Source of the DNA: Actinomycetota bacterium
GTDB lineage: Bacteria > Actinomycetota > Actinomycetes > Mycobacteriales > Mycobacteriaceae
Assembly (NCBI GenBank): GCA_018268465.1
Contig: JAFDWN010000004.1
Span: 41,474-105,473 of the forward strand
Direction: 5' to 3'
Length of the DNA: 64,000 nt
Position numbers and translations under genes: made by a program. How positions within the stretch are numbered: the stretch's first letter is position 1; every line of letters begins with the position of its first letter. The notes beneath the pieces were generated by a model. The model ran no database searches. It was not told the origin of the DNA and saw only the letters and a list, made by a program, of their open reading frames with translations. Shown here piece after piece: positions 49,073 through 58,628 of this stretch.

Positions 49073-50801
49073 CGAGCACACTCGTATCCACGCGGTGCAG
49101 GAACACGGTAATGCCCTGGCCGTCGTAGAAGGGTTCCCAGTTCACGGTGTCCCGTTTGAGCCGTTCCTTGAGGTTCGGCAGCGCATCCCACGGCAGGATG
49201 CCGAAATACCACGAATAGACCCGCATCTGGTCGGTGATGATGAGGTACGTGGACGCATCGGGCCGGCTCTCCAGGGCCTTGATGAACACCGCGTAGTCCT
49301 CGTCGGTGTCGAAGTGCCGGCCGGCGAGGTATGCCGCGTTGATCATCAGGCCGTCGAAACGGTTGTCGAAGCGCGCGTAGTCGACGTAGCGCCAGGTACT
49401 GCGTTCCGGCCACACCGGCGCAACGGCAGTCAGGTATGCCGGCAATTCGGCCTGGCCCAGCACCACCTTGGAGGTATCCACCTGGATCTTGGGCATGACG
49501 TTGGCATACCAGGACCCGGTGTAACCCTGTGCGGACAGTGCGGTGGCTCCGAGCAGGATGGCCAGTGCCGCACAGAACGTGCGGGTGCCTCGTTCCAGGG
49601 CGGCGGTCAACACCGGTGCCAGGACGATGCAGCATCCGATGATCGAGTAGAGGAACACCCGGAAGATCGCCTCGCCGCCGTAACTCTGCCCGCCCAGGAT
49701 CAGCATCGGGCTCAGCGAAAGCACGCCCAGCGCCCAGAAGGACTTTCGGCGCCACATCCGGTACAGCAGAACGAGTCCCGTCGTCACCCAGATGGACGCC
49801 GACAGGATGCGGACACCGCCGCTGGTGACGCGCTGCCCCATCACACCTACGGTCGGAATGTTGGATTCGGCATTCTTGATGACGTCCGAGGAGAACAGCG
49901 TGTACTCGTTGGCCTGCTCCCAGTTGTACATCAAATAGCAGACGAGGATGACGCCGAGCGGTAGCACGATCCACCACGGCCGCATCTGCCGTGCAAGGAC
50001 GAGCAGCCCGATCGCGCCGAAGACCCAGTACGGCGTCAGCTGGTGGGTCACGGTCGCGGCCGTGAACAGGACGATGAGCAGCAATGTGGCGACCGGTTTG
50101 TCCCGCGACAGCCCGACCAGCATGAAGATGCCCGCGACCAGCAGCATGGTGGTCGCCTGCGGCGAGTAGTAGTCCTGTTCCACCCAGTTCAGCGTCACCA
50201 CCAGGAAGGTGGCGGTGATGGCGACCTTCGGTCCGAGCCGCCAGGCCCGCGCGACCCCGTACACCAGACCGGCAAGGAAGACATGGAAAACCGGTGTGTA
50301 CCAATGTGCGAGGGTCGTCGCGGAGATCCCGGTCAGGTTGGAGAACCACGCCGTGAGCGCGAACAGGCCGGGCCAGCCGTTGTAGATGTCGACATCTCGC
50401 GCGAGTGTCTGCGCGTGCTGGATGTAGTCCACCACACCGAGGTGTTTGTAGGTCCAGGCGTACATCGGCATGTCCGTCGTGATCGTCCGCGGCAACCGCT
50501 GCACGATGATCATCAGGATCGTCGCGGCGACTGCCGCTTTGAGGTTCGACTTGCGGATCGCGAATGCGAACCCCACGGCCGTCAGCAGGATCGAGATCGC
50601 GTAGGCCGGTGAGGCCACGGCGAGCAGCCCCCACTGGGAGGCACCGGCCGACGGAATGGTGGGCAGACCGAGGAGGAACAGTGCGGCTGCCAAACCTATT
50701 GTTGCCCATGGCAGCCAGATGAATCGCGGCGGTGGAGGCCCGGCCTCCATCACCTCGGTGGGCGCTTCTGCCTCACGCTCGAGCGGGTGCAGGGCTGTCA
50801 T
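49059..50801 (-). CDS. Polytopic membrane protein, polymerase- or GT-C-like
   Basis: 580 residues with about 11 hydrophobic helices, then a soluble C-terminal domain of ~130 residues (from about WYANVMPKIQVD). Loop motif TTDMPMYAWTYKHLG and YNGWPGLFALTAWF between early helices recall GT-C/Wzy-type enzymes that use lipid-linked sugars outside the membrane. Similar large proteins exist in actinobacterial glycan clusters without known function. Overlaps the GT2-membrane gene by 29 bases. Good candidate for the polymerase of the locus. Confidence 0.75.
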   Translation of the reverse strand: MTALHPLEREAEAPTEVMEAGPPPPRFIWLPWATIGLAAALFLLGLPTIPSAGASQWGLLAVASPAYAISILLTAVGFAFAIRKSNLKAAVAATILMIIVQRLPRTITTDMPMYAWTYKHLGVVDYIQHAQTLARDVDIYNGWPGLFALTAWFSNLTGISATTLAHWYTPVFHVFLAGLVYGVARAWRLGPKVAITATFLVVTLNWVEQDYYSPQATTMLLVAGIFMLVGLSRDKPVATLLLIVLFTAATVTHQLTPYWVFGAIGLLVLARQMRPWWIVLPLGVILVCYLMYNWEQANEYTLFSSDVIKNAESNIPTVGVMGQRVTSGGVRILSASIWVTTGLVLLYRMWRRKSFWALGVLSLSPMLILGGQSYGGEAIFRVFLYSIIGCCIVLAPVLTAALERGTRTFCAALAILLGATALSAQGYTGSWYANVMPKIQVDTSKVVLGQAELPAYLTAVAPVWPERSTWRYVDYARFDNRFDGLMINAAYLAGRHFDTDEDYAVFIKALESRPDASTYLIITDQMRVYSWYFGILPWDALPNLKERLKRDTVNWEPFYDGQGITVFLHRVDTSVLDGSS

Positions 50802-52464
50802 GTTCGGTCACCTCCCCGGGTTGCGGCAGGTAGCTGCATCGGAACAGGCCACCGACGATGGTCACGGAGGTCATACCCAGCAAGGCGGCAACGGGGCTGT
50901 AGATGTCGATCATCAACAGCCCCGTCATCACGATGATGCACACGGCGACACTGGTCACCGGTATCAACGGCACCAGAGCGTACCGGGGCAGATGGGTGTA
51001 CCAGGACAGCAGTAGGCTGCCCGGACCCGCCAACATGAACGCGCCGACGGCGAAGAACAGGACGAAGCTCGGCAGGAATCGCACCGCGCCTGCGGAGCCG
51101 ATCAGGCCCAGCACCACCGCCGTCATCGCGAGGCGTCCGGCCAGGATGGTATTGCCGGGGTCGCCCCACATCTGGTCGCGCCGGAAGTCCAGCGCCCGCA
51201 TCAGTTTGGATGATCGCGTGCGCAACGGCGCCGCCTCGCGTCCGGACAGCCGTGCCCGGGTCATCGCGACCGGACCCTCGAGTACGCCCCTCAGTTCACG
51301 CTTGTACAGCCCCTCGAGTGCCGGTTCGTTGTCGACGGTGTCGGACTGGTCGACGACGGTGATCCCTCTGAGGTGGCGGATGCCCGGCGCCAGTCGCCGC
51401 ACCACCATCCCGAGGGTCTGTGGCCGGGTGAGCAGTTTGGCGATCCATCCGCCAAGGCCGAGGCCGTAGTTGTGGATCTGCAGTTCGAGTTCGGCGGCGG
51501 TCCGCCGATGCCGGTGCCACACCACGGCGGACGGCTCGCGCCCGAGGCGCCAGCCCGCAAGCAGAACCCGGACGAACAGGTCGATATCCTCACCGCCGCC
51601 GGTGGGCGACCCGATACCCAATCCTTCGTCGAAGCCGCCCATCTCCACGACCGCGTCGCGACGCACGGCGAAGTTGGCTCCGGTGCCGAACTGCGCGACC
51701 CGCAGCGGGAACAGACGATCGTCTTCCGGCGGTTCGGCAAGGTCGTACGTCGCGGGATCACAGCGCCGGGCCCAGCCGACGCGCCGGTCGAAGTACGACT
51801 GCGCCGGGGTGACCAGTTCGGCACTGGGCACCATCCCGCACACACAAGCCAGGCGCTCGTCCGCCACGAATCGGTGCGCCAAGTTGGTCAGCCACGCCGG
51901 ATCGACGAGCACGTCGTCGTCGGTGAACGCGACGATGTCATGACTGGCGTTCTTCAGTGCGACATTCCGGGCAATCGAAAGACCCTGCCCTGCAGCCTCT
52001 ATCACCCGGATCGGGATATCGGCGAACTCCTCCACGACGGGAGGTGTCAGTCCACTGCGCGGATTGTTGTCCACCACGATGAATTCGACATTCGGATAGA
52101 CGAGCTGACTGAGGTGTTCGAGCATGTCGCGCAGATGGTCGGGGCGATCCCGGGTGCACACGACGACGGAGATCGGCGGGAACTCACGCAACGGGGCGCG
52201 GGGTTCGACCGGGGGCAATTCGGCGATCCGGGCCAGCAGTTCGGCCCCGTCGACCACGCCGTTGGTCACCTCCGCTTCGACGAACCCCCGTGGCTGGCCT
52301 TCCCACCAGACGAGAAGTCTTGCGCGCGTGAATTTCTCACCGCCGATCAGGCGGATCCGGCCGCCATCGAGGTCGGCTTCATCGACCTGACCGATCCAAG
52401 TCGCGCCGGCCCAGATTTCGAGATCGGTATCGGCTGACGTAATGGGATCCAGAACGCCGATCAT
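50773..52464 (-). CDS. GT2-family glycosyltransferase fused to C-terminal membrane segments
   Basis: 563 residues. N-terminal ~95-residue module, GT-A domain (ISVVVCTRDRPDHLRDMLEH, metal site FTDDDVLVD, GTGANFAVRRDAVVEMGGFDEGL, GGGEDIDLFVR), and four hydrophobic segments at about 445-545. The ATG at 52462-52464 has GGAGGTGAC upstream and overlaps the flippase-2 stop as ATGA. The membrane tail may couple transfer to export. Confidence 0.88.
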   Translation of the reverse strand: MIGVLDPITSADTDLEIWAGATWIGQVDEADLDGGRIRLIGGEKFTRARLLVWWEGQPRGFVEAEVTNGVVDGAELLARIAELPPVEPRAPLREFPPISVVVCTRDRPDHLRDMLEHLSQLVYPNVEFIVVDNNPRSGLTPPVVEEFADIPIRVIEAAGQGLSIARNVALKNASHDIVAFTDDDVLVDPAWLTNLAHRFVADERLACVCGMVPSAELVTPAQSYFDRRVGWARRCDPATYDLAEPPEDDRLFPLRVAQFGTGANFAVRRDAVVEMGGFDEGLGIGSPTGGGEDIDLFVRVLLAGWRLGREPSAVVWHRHRRTAAELELQIHNYGLGLGGWIAKLLTRPQTLGMVVRRLAPGIRHLRGITVVDQSDTVDNEPALEGLYKRELRGVLEGPVAMTRARLSGREAAPLRTRSSKLMRALDFRRDQMWGDPGNTILAGRLAMTAVVLGLIGSAGAVRFLPSFVLFFAVGAFMLAGPGSLLLSWYTHLPRYALVPLIPVTSVAVCIIVMTGLLMIDIYSPVAALLGMTSVTIVGGLFRCSYLPQPGEVTEHDSPAPARA

Positions 52465-53783
52465 GTCACCTCCGCTTGCGGCGAGTGTTGTGGTTCTCCG
52501 CGTTTCCGCGGATGCGACGTCACGAGGACGTGTACGCCGATTGCCGCGACCAGACCCAGCCCGACGTAGAGCAGGGCCAGACTGCCGCCCAGTGCGCCCC
52601 GAGACGAGCACAGTACGGGCATGATGCTGAATAGCGCCACCGCGCAGGCGAAGTTCAGCAACAAGGGCAGAGTCATATTTCGGCGAGCCCGCTGCAGACC
52701 CGCCCATACCATGTAGGTGCACCGCAGCACCGTTCCCGCGGCTAGTACCGCGATCACGCTCGTGGCGTTCATCTCACGGTAGTGCTGATTGAGCATGCCC
52801 AGTACCGCCGGCGCGACGATCACGAGCAGCAGGCCGCCGACGCTGGCGAAGAGCACCGTCCGGACCAGAATCGCGCGCGCCATGGCGCCGGCCTGGTCCG
52901 GGGTGCTCGACGCATGCACGACCAGCGAGACCACCAGCGCGGCGGCGATGAAGTCCAGAGCCTGCGCCAGCGAGAGTGAGAGCGCGAAGAGCGCGCCCTC
53001 CTCGGGGCCGGCGAACACCGTGACGAGGAACGGCGTCACGTTCACCAGACCCATGCTCAGCGCCGAGGACAGTGTGGTCTGGACGACGAACCTGTCGAAC
53101 TTGCGGGTGGTGATGCCGTCCCTGATCGCCGATTCCGGCAGTTCGTCGCCGGTGTCGATCATCTTCGCGATCACCGGGCGGAGCACCGCCACGATCACCA
53201 CGGCTGTCAGCACATTGGCCAGTTCCAGGGAATGCCACTGCAACGACAACGCCAGCAACGGCAGGAGGGCGATCTTGCCGAGGCTCGCGACGATATTGAC
53301 GGCGGGCAGCCAGCGCGCCCGGCCCAGGGCCACGAGCGTGGAGTTCTGCAGGGTCAGCGCCGACCAGGCCAGGATGCCGACCACCACGAGCGCGGCCACG
53401 GCGAGGGAACCGCGGACCTCGTCGAGCCAATTGACGGTGGCCACTGCCGCGCACAGTCCCGTGACCGAGGCCAGGCCGAGGAAGTAGCGCTGCCCTCGAC
53501 GGTAGAGCCGCGGACGGTCCGGTCCGGCAGCGGGCAGTAGGGCGGTGTAGGCGTCACCGACCCCGGCGGCCACCACCACACCGACGGAGACGATGACCGC
53601 GAGGACCGCCGTCATGACGCCGAGTTGCTCCGGCGCGAACATCTTGGCGGCCACCGCCCAGAACGCCATCCCGAGTAGCGCGTTGGCCAGCGCCGACGAT
53701 GCCATGGAACCTGCATCGCGGTACAGCCGCGCCGGCCCGAATCGGGATAGCGCCTCGTGTTGCTGCGCTTTGGTACGCAGCAT
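52461..53783 (-). CDS. Wzx-like flippase 2
   Basis: 440 residues, polytopic, MOP superfamily-like (AGSMASSALANALLGMAFWA, KMFAPEQLGVMTAVLA at the start). Clearly different from flippase 1 in sequence. Coupled to both neighbours by TGATG and ATGA overlaps. Would translocate a lipid-linked unit or a lipid. Confidence 0.83.
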   Translation of the reverse strand: MLRTKAQQHEALSRFGPARLYRDAGSMASSALANALLGMAFWAVAAKMFAPEQLGVMTAVLAVIVSVGVVVAAGVGDAYTALLPAAGPDRPRLYRRGQRYFLGLASVTGLCAAVATVNWLDEVRGSLAVAALVVVGILAWSALTLQNSTLVALGRARWLPAVNIVASLGKIALLPLLALSLQWHSLELANVLTAVVIVAVLRPVIAKMIDTGDELPESAIRDGITTRKFDRFVVQTTLSSALSMGLVNVTPFLVTVFAGPEEGALFALSLSLAQALDFIAAALVVSLVVHASSTPDQAGAMARAILVRTVLFASVGGLLLVIVAPAVLGMLNQHYREMNATSVIAVLAAGTVLRCTYMVWAGLQRARRNMTLPLLLNFACAVALFSIMPVLCSSRGALGGSLALLYVGLGLVAAIGVHVLVTSHPRKRGEPQHSPQAEVT

Positions 53784-54742
53784 CAGGCGGCGACGCCGTC
53801 TGCAGACAGGGGTGCCGCCATACCCCGCACGTAACCGGCTCCGGCGCTGGCCAGCCCGACCAGCATCACCGCGCCCTGCCTGCCGGCTGCACGATGGCGT
53901 TTGGTCAACCGCGCCAGTGCGGCCATGAAGACAGTTCGCGCGTAGGCGTGTTCGTCATCTGTGGCCGTCTCGACGGCCAGATGCCGCTGCATGACGGCTT
54001 TACCGGCACCTTCGGCGAAGCACCGTCTGACGAAGAACCGCAGGGACGCGCGGTCGGCGGGGACGTCGTGGTAGATGACCGAAGCCGGAACATACATCCA
54101 GTGACCGCCGCCGGCAGCGGCCATCCTGATACACAAGTCCGTGTCCTCTGGCTGCGGAATCGAACCCCGCTTGCCGAAGTCGGTGCGAAACCCTGATACG
54201 AGGCGAAAGGTCTCGGTTCGCACGGCCATATTGCCCGACCACACGTTGCGCACCCGTTCCGTCGTGGTCGGCAGGCCCTCGTAGGACCCGCCCACCACCC
54301 AGGCGAACTCGTCGGGGAACCACGCCGGTTTGGGCGCGTGCCACGACGGCTCGTACTTGCCGCCGGTGCCCACGACTCCCGGATCCGCGAACGGCGTCAC
54401 GAGGAGGCGCAGCCAGTCCGGGTCGGCCGTCTCGTCGTCATCGAGGAATGCGGTCAACGGCGTCCGCACCGCGGTGACTCCGCGGTTGCGGGTCGCCGAG
54501 GCGCCCCGGTCTCCGGAATTGAGCACAACGGTCGCCCAGCCGAACTCCTCGGCGAGGATACCGGCCAACTTCTCGTTGTTGTCCACCGCGACGATCACCC
54601 TGTCGGGGCGCAGGCTCTGCTCCTGCAGTGAGTTCAGCGCGGCGCGTATGCTGGGCAGCCGGCGCTCGGTATAGCACGCGAGCACCACCGATACCGCGGC
54701 AGAATCCGCGAAAGCGTCTTCGCAGCCGTGTTTTTCATTCAT
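53783..54742 (-). CDS. GT2-family glycosyltransferase
   Basis: 319 residues. VSVVLACYTERRLPSIRAAL, metal site FLDDDETAD, WSGNMAVRTETFRLVSGF and QPEDTDLCIRMAA. The CYTERR opening is typical of actinobacterial GT2 enzymes near Wzx genes. ATG at 54740-54742 with AGGGACAGC upstream. Head region of the minus-strand operon after the DPM-like gene. Confidence 0.9.
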   Translation of the reverse strand: MNEKHGCEDAFADSAAVSVVLACYTERRLPSIRAALNSLQEQSLRPDRVIVAVDNNEKLAGILAEEFGWATVVLNSGDRGASATRNRGVTAVRTPLTAFLDDDETADPDWLRLLVTPFADPGVVGTGGKYEPSWHAPKPAWFPDEFAWVVGGSYEGLPTTTERVRNVWSGNMAVRTETFRLVSGFRTDFGKRGSIPQPEDTDLCIRMAAAGGGHWMYVPASVIYHDVPADRASLRFFVRRCFAEGAGKAVMQRHLAVETATDDEHAYARTVFMAALARLTKRHRAAGRQGAVMLVGLASAGAGYVRGMAAPLSADGVAA

Positions 54743-54819
54743 GCTGTCCCTTCGGCACGCCCCGACTGCGGTGCGCGCAGCGTCCAATCACGGCATGGGG
54801 TGAACCCGCCACGCCGTGA

Positions 54820-55653
54820 TCAGGACGCCTGCTCGGTTCCCAACTGGTCGATCGGGTGCGGCGCCCACTGGCGCTGACCATGGCGCCGCCGTTCGACCCT
54901 GGCCGCCTTCTTGATCAGGAAGAACTCCCGGCGGATTGTTCGCAGCACGCGGGTGCCGTCGCGGACCGCGTTGAGGTTGCTTGTGCCGTGGATCCGGTTG
55001 GCCTCATAGCTGCACACCTCGGCGATCTTGAGCCGACTGGCTGCTACGCGCACGTTGATCAGGGTTTCGATCTCGAACCCGTCGCCCCACTGCGGCGCCG
55101 TGCGATGGATGTCCGGCAGGCGCATCACGTCGAGGCAGCTCCGCCAGAATGCGTTGTAGCCGTAGCACAGGTCGGTGTACTTGGTGGTGAACAGTGTGTT
55201 CACCATGACGTTGAGGCCCCAGTTGCCGACCCGCCGAAATGCGGTGATGTCGGCGCTTCCGCCGCCCTGGATGAAGCGCGATCCCTTGGCGAAGTCCGCG
55301 CCGGAAACCAACGCGCCGACGAAGCTCGGGATCTCCATCGGATCGGTGCTGCCGTCGGCGTCGATCATCACGATGATGTCGCCGGTGGCGGCCTTGAAAC
55401 CACATGCAAGTGCGTTGCCTTTGCCCTTGCGGGTCTGCGAGACGTGGATCCCGTCGGGCCACAACTCGCGGGCGACCACGGCGGTGTTGTCGACGCTGTT
55501 GCCGTTGACGAACACGATCTCGTCCACATCCGACGGCATCTTGGCCGCCACGAACGGAAGATTCCGTTCCTCGTTGAGCGCCGGGATGACCACGGAAACG
55601 CGTGGACGTTCGGTGTGCGGTGTGCCGTCCCAGATCGTGGCTAGTTTAGCCAT
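54820..55653 (-). CDS. GT2-family, polyprenyl-phosphate sugar transferase-like
   Basis: 277 residues, similar in outline to DPM1/undecaprenyl-phosphate glycosyltransferases: VSVVIPALNEERNLPFVAAKM, MIDADGSTDP, KGSRFIQGGGSADI, NTLFTTKYTDLCYGYNAFWR. No C-terminal membrane helices. Probably makes a polyprenyl-phosphate sugar or an early lipid-linked intermediate. ATG at 55651-55653 with GGAGAGG upstream. First gene of the minus-strand operon. Confidence 0.9.
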   Translation of the reverse strand: MAKLATIWDGTPHTERPRVSVVIPALNEERNLPFVAAKMPSDVDEIVFVNGNSVDNTAVVARELWPDGIHVSQTRKGKGNALACGFKAATGDIIVMIDADGSTDPMEIPSFVGALVSGADFAKGSRFIQGGGSADITAFRRVGNWGLNVMVNTLFTTKYTDLCYGYNAFWRSCLDVMRLPDIHRTAPQWGDGFEIETLINVRVAASRLKIAEVCSYEANRIHGTSNLNAVRDGTRVLRTIRREFFLIKKAARVERRRHGQRQWAPHPIDQLGTEQAS

Positions 55654-56576
55654 CTGACCGACCTCTCCACCGGACGCGCGCCAAGCGATGTACGCATCAG
55701 AACTATTCCCCCTCATTGACTAGAAATTGCGCGAATCAGTCGCTTTCGAGTGTTATTTCTGACGATCCTGAATTTGCCTCGTTCGACTTCCACAGGACGC
55801 TGCGTCGCGCCGCTTCCCAATCCCTGTGCCGGCTCGGTCTTTCCATCGGACCCCGGCATCGACGGTGAGTCAGTGACATCCTGACGTGCCATTACCGTCG
55901 CACACCGCGGATGCCACTGCAACCGGTGATGTACCCCTCGATCGTCGCACTACAAAGGGTCTTCACCGGTGGCGACAATGGGGCCGCAGACTTCGTTAAT
56001 GACACCGCACCCCGCACCGAAATTTGCCGTGCCGGTAGGAAATTGCAGCTTTTCGAATTTCCGGATGCGGAAATTTCCCGAGTTCGACGACGTCAGCAAT
56101 CGGGTATGTGTTCGCCACCTCGGCGACAGGTGGCGACTCCGCACTGGTCAACGCGCCGGACATGCTCTCAACCTGATCGCGATGGCGATCGTCGGCGAGA
56201 GATGGTGAGCGACATAGTCGCTGCCGTCGTGACAGCGTGGCGCGCCAGCGCGCTTTCGCCATTTCGGAGGTTCGGTACATCTGTCGCGCATGCCGGCAAT
56301 GACCCGGCCTGCGTCCGGAAGCAACCGGGAATAGCGGAATTTCATCCGGTATGTGATCAAACACCCTCACCGGCCGAGTGTCCCGCCCGAGGCGTGCTGG
56401 TGAACACCGCGGAGCGGCGGCACGAACTGCACCGTCGATGAGGCACTGCGACAATGATTCCGGCACCGCGCAAAGCGCTGCGGGACGGCGCATCTGGGGG
56501 CTGTACGTACGCTGTGTTCAATGCAGTCGACGAAGGGAACGCGGGTGACACGGGCTGGTATCGCGATCGGATCGGC
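55654..56576. other. Divergent intergenic region, more AT-rich, no supported gene
   Basis: 923 bases between the minus-strand glycan operon and GH16-2. Contains AT-rich stretches near 55720-55760 and 56030-56090 and repeated GGAAATT/GAAATTT words. Likely regulatory; no frame has convincing coding bias. Confidence 0.55.
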
Positions 56577-57329
56577 GTGAGGGGCGCTCATCCGCGGCGT
56601 GCGCTCGTCGCCGCCCTCGCGTCGACCCTGCTCGCCAGCTGCGGGATCCCCGGACCGGTCAGTGCCGCCCCGCCGGAGGAGGCGGCGCGGTGCACGACGA
56701 CCGCGGCGGCCGTAAACGGCTGGGGCACACCGAATCGTCAGGACGACTTCAACGACCCGCGGCTGCCGGGCTGGCATCTGTACGACGGTCCCGGCCATGA
56801 CGGTAACGGCAGGCGTACACCCGCGGCTGTTTCGGTCACCGAGGGAACTCTCACGATAACCGGTGCACCGAATGGAGATTCGGGCGGCATGGGGTGGGAT
56901 TCAGGTCAGATGTACGGACGCTGGGAGGTGTGCGCACGGTCGCCTCAGGCCGCACCCGGGTATCACTCGGTGCTACTGCTGTGGCCGGATGCCGAAGACT
57001 GGCCGATCGGTGGCGAGGTCGACTTCATGGAGGCCATCGATCCCACCCGGCAGTCGGTGGAAGGGTGGCTGCATTACGGGGCGGAGGACCACCGGGTCGG
57101 CGGTGCGGTGAATGTCGATGCGACACAGTGGCACTCCTGGGCGGTCGAGTGGACTCCCAAGATGATCACGATGTATCTGAACGGCAACCCTTGGTGGACG
57201 ACCACCGACATCGCGACGTTTCCCCCGCGTGCGCTCCATCTGTGCCTGCAGGTCGACAACTTCGGCGGCGACATCGCCGCGGGCGGTCAGCAGTTGGTGG
57301 ACTGGGTTCGCCAGTACCCGCTTACCTGA
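56577..57329 (+). CDS. Secreted GH16 glycanase 2 (probable lipoprotein)
   Basis: 250 residues from the GTG at 56577; ribosome site weak, so the start is uncertain. Signal region ends in LLASC (C22), a lipobox. Catalytic GEVDFME (E147, D149, E152), GRWEVCARSP and DNFGGDIAAGGQQLVDWVR as in GH16-1; the two share most conserved blocks from TTTAA onward. May cleave the glycan at the cell surface. Confidence 0.87.
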   Translation: MRGAHPRRALVAALASTLLASCGIPGPVSAAPPEEAARCTTTAAAVNGWGTPNRQDDFNDPRLPGWHLYDGPGHDGNGRRTPAAVSVTEGTLTITGAPNGDSGGMGWDSGQMYGRWEVCARSPQAAPGYHSVLLLWPDAEDWPIGGEVDFMEAIDPTRQSVEGWLHYGAEDHRVGGAVNVDATQWHSWAVEWTPKMITMYLNGNPWWTTTDIATFPPRALHLCLQVDNFGGDIAAGGQQLVDWVRQYPLT

Positions 57330-57330
57330 T

Positions 57331-57350
57331 ATCGGCGGCCGGCCGCCGAT
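57331..57350. terminator. Convergent hairpin between GH16-2 and the DUF1501 gene
   Basis: ATCGGCGGCC/GGCCGCCGAT, a 20-base perfect palindrome one base after the GH16-2 stop. Confidence 0.6.
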
Positions 57351-57368
57351 GTCACACACCGGGGCAGG

Positions 57369-58616
57369 TCAGAGGAATCCGAGGTCGGAGCGTCCCGATC
57401 CCAGCGACGGCTCGGGGTCGGTGCCCACCGTCTTCGTCAACAGCTCGTGGTAGATATCGCGAAAGTCGATGCCTCCTTTGAGGTCTCCGTCGTCCAGATC
57501 GGTCAGGCTGGGCTCCTCGCCGTAGAACCCGCCCTTCACCGGCGTTCCGGCGAGGAACACCGGGCCCGCCGTTCCGTGGTCGGTTCCGAAAGAGGCGTTC
57601 GCGACGACGCGCCGCCCGAACTCCGAATACACCATCACGACGACGTTCTTCCCATACCGGTCAGCGCTCATATCCCGCAGGAAGGGCGTGAGCCCCCGGT
57701 CGAGGACGGCCAGAAGATCCTGCTGTGTCTGGCGTTCGTCGGCGTGGGTGTCGAATCCCCCAAGAGCCACCATGTACACCCGGGTCGGCAGCCCCGCTTT
57801 TACGCACTTGCTGACCACGTTGAGCTGGCTCGTCAGCGGGTTGGGCGCGTCGGCGGACGCCGCTTTGAAGGTGAGCCCGCCGGCGAGCGGGTCGATCGAC
57901 ACCGTGGGTTCACCGGTGCCGAGGACGGGACCGATCACATCCCCGAACCTGCTGGTCGAGCGGTAGGCGGTGCACACCGCCGACATCGCGCGCGTATCGT
58001 TCGGGTCGCTGGCACCCAACGCCGTCAGCGACTCGCTGACCTGGTTCGACACCGGCGACGAATCTCCGGAAAGCGCCGAGGCCGTTTGTTTCTCACCCAC
58101 CGCCATGAGTGGCAGGACCGCGCCGATGTTGATCGCCCGCAGGGGGTCCTCGCCGGTGGCATCCAGCCAACGGCCCAACCAGCCCGTGTACACCGGTGCG
58201 TCCGGCGAGGCGGTCTGCCAGATGTCCATCGACTTGAAGTGACTGCGATCGGGCTTCGGATAGGTCACGCCCCGCACGATCGCCAGATTGCGGTCCGCCC
58301 ACAGCTGGGAGAACCCGGTCATCGCAGGGTTGAGGCCGAGCTGCGCATCGAGCGGAAGGACGTCCTCGGGGGCGTACGCGAGGTCGGGACGCGCGTCGTG
58401 GTAGGCGCTGTCGGTGGCCGGGATGACCGTGCTCAAACCGTCGTTGCCGCCATAGAGGGTGACGATCACCAGGACCCCGGCGCCGTCGTCGAGCTTCGCG
58501 TCGCTCTCCCCCAACGGAAGGTCGTTCAGCGTGCAGCCGGCGACGCCTGCGAGCAGGCCCGCGGCGCCGACACCCGCCCCGGCGATCAAGAACTGACGGC
58601 GATTCATCTCAGGCAT
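57369..58616 (-). CDS. DUF1501 protein, Tat-exported lipoprotein
   Basis: 415 residues. N-terminus NRRQFLIAGAGVGAAGLLAG is a Tat signal (RRxFL), followed by a lipobox-like AGVAGC. DUF1501 has an alkaline-phosphatase/sulfatase-like fold: LVIVTLYGGNDGLS, GGFDTHADERQ, VYSEFGRRVVAN, DHGTAGPVFL. Function unknown; usually paired with DUF1800, as here. ATG 58616 or 58607 possible. Confidence 0.9.
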   Translation of the reverse strand: MPEMNRRQFLIAGAGVGAAGLLAGVAGCTLNDLPLGESDAKLDDGAGVLVIVTLYGGNDGLSTVIPATDSAYHDARPDLAYAPEDVLPLDAQLGLNPAMTGFSQLWADRNLAIVRGVTYPKPDRSHFKSMDIWQTASPDAPVYTGWLGRWLDATGEDPLRAINIGAVLPLMAVGEKQTASALSGDSSPVSNQVSESLTALGASDPNDTRAMSAVCTAYRSTSRFGDVIGPVLGTGEPTVSIDPLAGGLTFKAASADAPNPLTSQLNVVSKCVKAGLPTRVYMVALGGFDTHADERQTQQDLLAVLDRGLTPFLRDMSADRYGKNVVVMVYSEFGRRVVANASFGTDHGTAGPVFLAGTPVKGGFYGEEPSLTDLDDGDLKGGIDFRDIYHELLTKTVGTDPEPSLGSGRSDLGFL

Positions 58617-58628
58617 GATTCGATCCCA

